Positions 7,401-11,003 of a DNA stretch of 11,003 nucleotides are shown in pieces. The translations under genes and the position numbers were made by a program. The stretch's first letter is position 1. Every line of letters begins with the position of its first letter. Under the pieces are notes generated by a model that saw only the letters and a program-made list of their open reading frames with translations, did not search any database and had not been told where the DNA came from. The DNA is from an uncultured Rhodospirillales bacterium (GTDB taxonomy: Bacteria > Pseudomonadota > Alphaproteobacteria > Acetobacterales > Acetobacteraceae). Location of the stretch: positions 1 to 11,003 of the forward strand of contig CAIVDX010000544.1 in NCBI GenBank assembly GCA_903904805.1. The letters are read 5' to 3'.

Positions 7401-8701
7401 GCGGGCACCGGCTCACGTGCGAGGTTGAAGGCAACCTCCGCGCGAAAACTCTCCGAGGCCGTGGCGGTCTTCGCCGCAAACAAAAAACTCATCGTTGGCG
7501 CCACCTCATCGATGCGAAAGCGAATAACAAAGCCGCAGTCCGGGCCTTTCGCTGTTGGATGATGCGCGACCACATCCAGCCTCCGATGGACAGTGCGGCC
7601 ATGCCAACGTACCTCATTGCCAACAATCACCTCGAGGCTGTCCAGGTAGTGCATATCCGCCGCCAACGCCCAGCCCTCAAGCACCACCATCCGTGTTTCG
7701 GTGATGGTGCAGCGATCAAGATAGAGCATCGCGTTGCAGCCCGCCCCGAGACTGGATTGCCCGGCGATCATTCGCCCTGTCCATTGCGTTTTCATGATCG
7801 CCGCCGCCGGAATGACCGATGCGCGCTCGGAGCGAATTGGAAACGCGTTGATGGTGTCCACCTGATATCGCATTGAGCGCTGTTTGGAGTTGGTCAGAAT
7901 GAACAGCAACGAATCAATTCCGTTCACATCGGCGATGGCCTGCGCTTCGATCAGCTCCTCGTCACTATCATTATGCTCGAACACGATATATTTCCACTCC
8001 ACAAATGGACGCGACGCGAACGCCGACGTCGCGTCGCCCATGAAGCGGAATACCGTCGCAAGTTCACCATTGCGGCGAAACTTTGCATAGCTGTTCTGTC
8101 TTACGCCATCACAGGAAATGACCACCCTGTCCAAATCGGCATCCCTTAGACCATCATGGAAATCCACATTCCCGGTGGTTGTCACCTCTTGAACGGCACG
8201 CGGCGCGCAGTGCCGCGCGATGCGTGTGAGCTCCGCAAAATCGCGATGCAGCAGCGGTTCACCCCAGCCGATATAGTGGATTTCCTCGACCGTGATACCG
8301 CTCTTCGCGCAACTTTCCAGCAAGGCGCGGAATATAACGGGATCAAGGTCCCAGCTGCCCTGACGCCGATTGGCCTCCAGACCGCGCTTGCAGGTCGGGC
8401 AGGCCAACCGGCAGGACAGCGTCGGCTCAACCATGATCCGCATCCGCGTATCAAGCGTGTCCCGCGCGATGCCGTTCGCCGAAAAGATATCGCAGCTCTC
8501 GCAGATCGAGGGCCACGGCACCCGCCCCTCCTGAAACGAGCGGCGCACATGCGCATACACGCCACCGGTCAGGACCTGCGTGATGCTCCAACCGCTGGCC
8601 AGCGACACCTGACCCAGATTGATGAAATACCCGTTGCTGTCGTCGCAGACCAGGTTACCGTCGGCCTTGATCATGATCTGACGCAGAATTCTGCAGTCCA
8701 T
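7397..8701 (-). CDS. Radical SAM protein with N-terminal SPASM-like region and C-terminal beta-sandwich
   Basis: 434 residues from the chosen ATG at 8701. An in-frame ATG at 8743 would add 14 residues but lacks a ribosome binding site, whereas 8701 has AGGGGG nine bases upstream. Residues 1-75 look like an auxiliary iron-sulfur (SPASM-like) region: C3, 'ADGNLVCDD' (C19), 'NLGQVS', then C67 and C70 in 'ICESCD'. The radical SAM core follows with 'CRLACPTC' (C97, C101, C104; CX3CX2C), 'IGWGEPLLH' (144-152) and 'TTTGNV' (174-179). From about 330 there is a beta-rich module with 'EGWALA' (342-347), 'RLDV' (374-377) and 'CGF' (389-391), resembling accessory modules of bacterial glycosyltransferases. 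That points to saccharide or surface-polymer chemistry, but this is inference. It is coupled to the FAD oxidoreductase. GC is about 52% over 7861-8160 by hand count, against about 65-70% in sampled lines of the neighbours, suggesting later acquisition. Confidence 0.87.
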   Translation of the reverse strand: MDCRILRQIMIKADGNLVCDDSNGYFINLGQVSLASGWSITQVLTGGVYAHVRRSFQEGRVPWPSICESCDIFSANGIARDTLDTRMRIMVEPTLSCRLACPTCKRGLEANRRQGSWDLDPVIFRALLESCAKSGITVEEIHYIGWGEPLLHRDFAELTRIARHCAPRAVQEVTTTGNVDFHDGLRDADLDRVVISCDGVRQNSYAKFRRNGELATVFRFMGDATSAFASRPFVEWKYIVFEHNDSDEELIEAQAIADVNGIDSLLFILTNSKQRSMRYQVDTINAFPIRSERASVIPAAAIMKTQWTGRMIAGQSSLGAGCNAMLYLDRCTITETRMVVLEGWALAADMHYLDSLEVIVGNEVRWHGRTVHRRLDVVAHHPTAKGPDCGFVIRFRIDEVAPTMSFLFAAKTATASESFRAEVAFNLAREPVPA

Positions 8702-8710
8702 CGGCCACTG

Positions 8711-8716
8711 CCCCCT
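8711..8716 (-). promoter_or_regulatory. Ribosome binding site deciding the radical SAM start
   Basis: The minus strand reads AGGGGG here, nine bases before the ATG at 8701. The upstream in-frame ATG at 8743 has no comparable site and is itself part of a small hairpin, so this site favours the shorter protein beginning MDCRIL. Confidence 0.55.
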
Positions 8717-8740
8717 ATGATGCGAGGCTCCCTGCCCGCG

Positions 8741-8758
8741 CATCCTGCGATCAGGATG
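8741..8758 (-). other. 7-base-pair hairpin in the recO-radical SAM gap
   Basis: CATCCTG and CAGGATG pair perfectly around a 4-base loop (ATCG on the minus strand). The 3' arm contains the alternative ATG at 8743, which would be hidden in the folded transcript. No U-tract follows, so it is not a standard terminator. It may simply be a chance palindrome in the short leader. Confidence 0.35.
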
Positions 8759-8807
8759 TCAGACCTGCTGGAACCGATAAAGCGGCTTTTTCAACGCCGC
8801 CGCGGTC

Positions 8808-9557
8808 TCACGTCTGCGCGTCGGTCACATCATCTTCAGTGAGCCTCTCCACCCGATCCTGCAATCGCTCGCGCGCGCCCGGCAACGGCCGATGCGTTTG
8901 CCCAAACACATCCCGCGCCAGAAAATGCGTGGTGATGCGCAGCCCCGCCTGCCAATCGGCCGGCGCGCCCTCCCCCTCATCCAGCAGAAACCGCGGCAGC
9001 GTCAGCAATTTCGGCGCCCACTCGCCCGCCGCGAACGCCGTCACCGCACGCCCCGTCCGCGGCGAGATATAGGCCAGGCCCGAATTCGACCCACTCAGCG
9101 CACACGCGCTCAGATCAAGTCCGAACCCCAGATCCGCCAGCAACGCCACCTCCCAGCGCACCAGCTCCGCCAGGATCGCCGGCCCCACCGGCAGCCGCGC
9201 CATCAGATGCGCCAGCCCCGCGAACAGCCGCGGATGCGGCTCGCGCTCCGGCAGCGCCCCCTCCGCCACCGCGCACACGGCAGCCACCACATCGATCAGC
9301 AAAGGATCATCCATCACAGCGGCGGTGGAATAATGCACCAGCTCGCCGGTCAGACTGCCCAGCTGCTCCGCCAGCCGCGCCGTCCAGCGCAGCGACACCA
9401 GATTCCCCGGCTGCCAGGTCCCGGCATTGCGCCGCGCGCCGCCGCCCTTCACCAGCCCCCGCCACAACCCCTGCGTCTCGGTGAGCACGGTGACCACGGC
9501 ATCCCCGGTCCCCCAGGGCCGAGCCTCCAGCACCACCGCGGGCGACTCCCACTCCAT
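8808..9557 (-). CDS. recO: DNA repair protein RecO
   Basis: 249 residues, the usual size for RecO. RecO helps load RecA onto SSB-coated single-stranded DNA together with RecR in RecF-pathway recombinational repair, in the cytoplasm. The N-terminal OB-fold is recognisable in 'VVLEARPWGTGDAVVTVLTE' followed by 'GLWRGLVKGGGARRN' and 'WQPGNLVSLRW'. The helical part includes 'RWEVALLADLGFGLDLSACA', then 'LAYISPRTGRAV' and 'LLTLPRFLL', typical of alphaproteobacterial RecO. An upstream frame extension to 9608 would add 17 residues of low-complexity sequence. The ATG at 9557 (MEWESPAVVLEAR) matches the normal family start and is chosen. Position after rnc and era is conserved in alphaproteobacteria. 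The 183-base gap to era holds a large palindrome, so recO may have its own promoter. Confidence 0.93.
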   Translation of the reverse strand: MEWESPAVVLEARPWGTGDAVVTVLTETQGLWRGLVKGGGARRNAGTWQPGNLVSLRWTARLAEQLGSLTGELVHYSTAAVMDDPLLIDVVAAVCAVAEGALPEREPHPRLFAGLAHLMARLPVGPAILAELVRWEVALLADLGFGLDLSACALSGSNSGLAYISPRTGRAVTAFAAGEWAPKLLTLPRFLLDEGEGAPADWQAGLRITTHFLARDVFGQTHRPLPGARERLQDRVERLTEDDVTDAQT

Positions 9558-9619
9558 CGCCCTAGCCCCCCAGGGCCACAGAGCGCGCGGCGCCGCAGAA
9601 CCAAACACGTAAAAGTTTG

Positions 9620-9671
9620 TTGCTTCTTTTTTTCAAAAAAGAAGGCCTTCTTTCTTGAAAGAAAGAAGCAA
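9620..9671. repeat. 52-base AT-rich near-perfect palindrome, possible bidirectional terminator or dispersed repeat
   Basis: Read outward from the GG|CC centre at 9645/9646, 24 of 26 base pairs are Watson-Crick, one is G-T (9630/9661) and one is a mismatch (9637/9654). It is also two tandem palindromes, 9623-9644 and 9647-9668, each with two perfect 10-base arms (CTTCTTTTTT with AAAAAAGAAG, and CTTCTTTCTT with AAGAAAGAAG) around two bases. It lies between era and recO. The run of T and A next to strong stems fits a transcription terminator usable on either strand. The sharp AT-rich contrast with surrounding DNA and the modular palindromes also fit a mobile or dispersed intergenic repeat. Structure is certain; function is inferred. 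Confidence 0.9.
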
Positions 9672-9740
9672 AGACCGTCTGCTGTCCGGTTCTTTTCGCC
9701 CTCGACTCAGCACACCCGAGATCCCCCGCACACCATCGGG

Positions 9741-10652
9741 TCAGAGATCTTCTTCCAGGCCCAGCGCACGCAAACGCGCGGTCTCCTCGTCCCAGCCGGG
9801 GCGATCTTTCACGTTGATGAACAGATGCACCGGGCGCTCCAGCAGCTGCGCCAGCTGGGTGCGCGCACCGGTGCCGATCGCCCGCACCATCTGACCGCCG
9901 GCGCCGATCAGGATGGATTTCTGCCCGGTGCGCGCGACATAGATCGTCACCTCCACCCGCACCGAACCATCCGGCCGCTCCACCCAATTCTCGGTCTCGG
10001 TGGTCACGCCATAAGGCACCTCCTGCTGGATGCGCAGGAACACCTGCTCGCGCACCAGCTCGGCGGCCAGCAGACGATCGGGCAGATCGGTCAGATCATC
10101 CTCGGGATACAGGAACGGCCCAGGCGGCAACTCCGCGGCGATGCGGGTCAGCAGCTCCTCCACACCATCGCCACGGCTCGCGCTCACCATGAAGGTCTCG
10201 GCGAAGGGCACGATCTCGTTCAGCGAGGCGATCAGCGGCAGCAATTTCTGCGGCGGGATCAGGTCGGTCTTGTTGAGCACCAGCCACAGCCTGCCGCCGC
10301 GCCGCTTCAGCTCCTCCGCCACCCCCCGCACGCTCTGCGTGAGCCCCGCCTTCGCATCGACGATGAACAGCACAACATCCGCATCCGCCCCGCCGCTCCA
10401 GGCCGCCGCAACCATCGCGCGATCCAGCCGACGCCGCGGATTGAAGATGCCCGGCGTGTCCACCAGCAGCACCTGCGCGCGCGAGCCGTCATCGAGGTCG
10501 CGCATCAGGATGCCCAGCACACGAAAGCGCGTCGTCTGCGCCTTCGGGCTGACAATGGAGAGCTTCGCCCCCGCCAGGCGGTTCAGCAAGGTGGACTTGC
10601 CGGCATTCGGCGCGCCCATGATGGCCGCGAAGCCGCAGCGTGTGACGCTCAT
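9741..10652 (-). CDS. era: GTPase Era
   Basis: 303 residues, the standard Era length. Era is a GTPase that binds the 3' end of 16S rRNA and assists 30S subunit maturation. G motifs are all present: G1 'GAPNAGKST' (13-21), G2 around 'AQTTRFRVLGI', G3 'DTPG', G4 'NKTD', G5 'VSASRGDG'. The C-terminal KH RNA-binding domain includes 'VEVTIYVARTGQKSILIGAG' and 'LERPVHLFINVKDRPGWDE'. The ATG overlaps the TGA of rnc by four bases (ATGA), so it is translationally coupled to rnc. The ribosome binding site before it is weak, which fits coupling. Nothing looks damaged. Confidence 0.97.
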   Translation of the reverse strand: MSVTRCGFAAIMGAPNAGKSTLLNRLAGAKLSIVSPKAQTTRFRVLGILMRDLDDGSRAQVLLVDTPGIFNPRRRLDRAMVAAAWSGGADADVVLFIVDAKAGLTQSVRGVAEELKRRGGRLWLVLNKTDLIPPQKLLPLIASLNEIVPFAETFMVSASRGDGVEELLTRIAAELPPGPFLYPEDDLTDLPDRLLAAELVREQVFLRIQQEVPYGVTTETENWVERPDGSVRVEVTIYVARTGQKSILIGAGGQMVRAIGTGARTQLAQLLERPVHLFINVKDRPGWDEETARLRALGLEEDL

Positions 10653-11003
10653 GACGGGCTCAACACGGCCAACAATGCCCGCGCGGCCTCCTGCTCGGCG
10701 GCGCGCTTGGCACTGCCCGTGCCGCTCGCCGCCACCGGCCCACCCTTCGGCACCACCGTGACCTCGATGGTGAAGCTCGGCGCATGCGACGGCCCGGCCA
10801 TCTCAACGATGCGATAGGCCGGCAACGGCAGCCCCCGCCCCAGCGCCCATTCCTGCAACGCGGTCTTCGGGTCCTTCGGCGGCGACAGCTGCCCATCCAC
10901 CGTGCCCGCCCAGGCCCGCCGCACGAACTCCCGCGCCGGCGCCAGCCCGCCATCCAGATAGATCGCCCCGATCACCGCCTCCATCGCATCCGACAGCACC
11001 GTC
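10649..11003 (-). CDS. rnc: Ribonuclease III, 5' end outside window
   Basis: C-terminal 117 codons of RNase III, an endonuclease that cuts double-stranded RNA in rRNA processing and mRNA decay. The frame is open to the window edge, so the N-terminal half with the 'ERLEFLGD'-type signature is not seen. The visible part opens with 'LSDAMEAVIGAIYLDGG', in which the conserved catalytic Asp and Glu (of 'SDAMEA') are intact. The double-stranded RNA-binding domain follows: 'DPKTALQEWALGRGL', 'SFTIEVTVV' and 'GTGSAKRAAEQEAARALL'. It overlaps era by ATGA. Identity is secure from both motifs and gene order. Confidence 0.95.
   Translation of the reverse strand, partial: TVLSDAMEAVIGAIYLDGGLAPAREFVRRAWAGTVDGQLSPPKDPKTALQEWALGRGLPLPAYRIVEMAGPSHAPSFTIEVTVVPKGGPVAASGTGSAKRAAEQEAARALLAVLSPS

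Noticed and set aside
8782..8800. GCGGC/GCCGC stem with a short T-run after recO as a terminator
   Set aside because: Five base pairs with a nine-base loop and only a weak TTTAT following on the minus strand; not convincing.
8744..8807. Possible small precursor-peptide gene upstream of the radical SAM gene
   Set aside because: The 64-base gap is too short and holds no start codon with a ribosome binding site and a sensible peptide.
9608..9636. Possible recO promoter (TTGAAA, 17 bases, TTTACG) inside the palindrome
   Set aside because: The -35 is good, but the -10 matches only three of six consensus bases and the -35 is a by-product of the palindrome sequence.
8892..10817. 641-codon plus-strand open frame opposite recO, era and rnc
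   Set aside because: It runs through three confidently identified minus-strand genes and the palindrome; composition is that of an antisense shadow.

Overview
This window looks like a chromosomal stretch from a high-GC alphaproteobacterium. The family is most likely Acetobacteraceae (Rhodospirillales), but that is inferred, not proven. Two things point there: the minus-strand order rnc-era-recO, a conserved alphaproteobacterial cluster, and a giant cell-surface-type protein ending in a Hint_2 domain followed by a conserved C-terminal region, an arrangement I associate with this family.

Layout. Positions 2-5956 (+) hold most of one very large gene whose start lies outside the left edge. Its visible part has four choice-of-anchor-D-like beta repeats, then two copies of a long module (beta-helix header, glycine-rich block, 'GQTL.IGG' segment, terminal beta segment), then a Hedgehog/intein-type (Hint) autoprocessing domain, a conserved post-Hint region and a short basic tail. 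The stretch upstream of the Hint nucleophile has no cysteine and only two lysines. Convergent to it on the minus strand is a translationally coupled pair: a radical SAM protein (7397-8701) and an FAD-dependent oxidoreductase (6054-7400), joined by a 4-base GTGA overlap. The radical SAM protein is unusual. A SPASM-like four-cysteine region lies in front of the radical SAM core, and a beta-sandwich module resembling those on glycosyltransferases lies behind it. Its gene is clearly poorer in GC than its neighbours.

Upstream of the pair, on the same strand, are the housekeeping genes rnc (5' end outside the window), era and recO. rnc and era overlap by ATGA. era and recO are separated by 183 bases that contain a striking AT-rich, 52-base near-perfect palindrome built from two tandem 22-base palindromes, a candidate bidirectional terminator or dispersed palindromic repeat.

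How they work together. rnc, era and recO are general RNA processing, ribosome assembly and DNA repair genes and need no link to the rest. The radical SAM/flavoenzyme pair is the best candidate for an undescribed small system. It probably acts on a saccharide or a peptide, but its substrate cannot be read from the sequence. Whether it is related to the convergent Hint protein is open.
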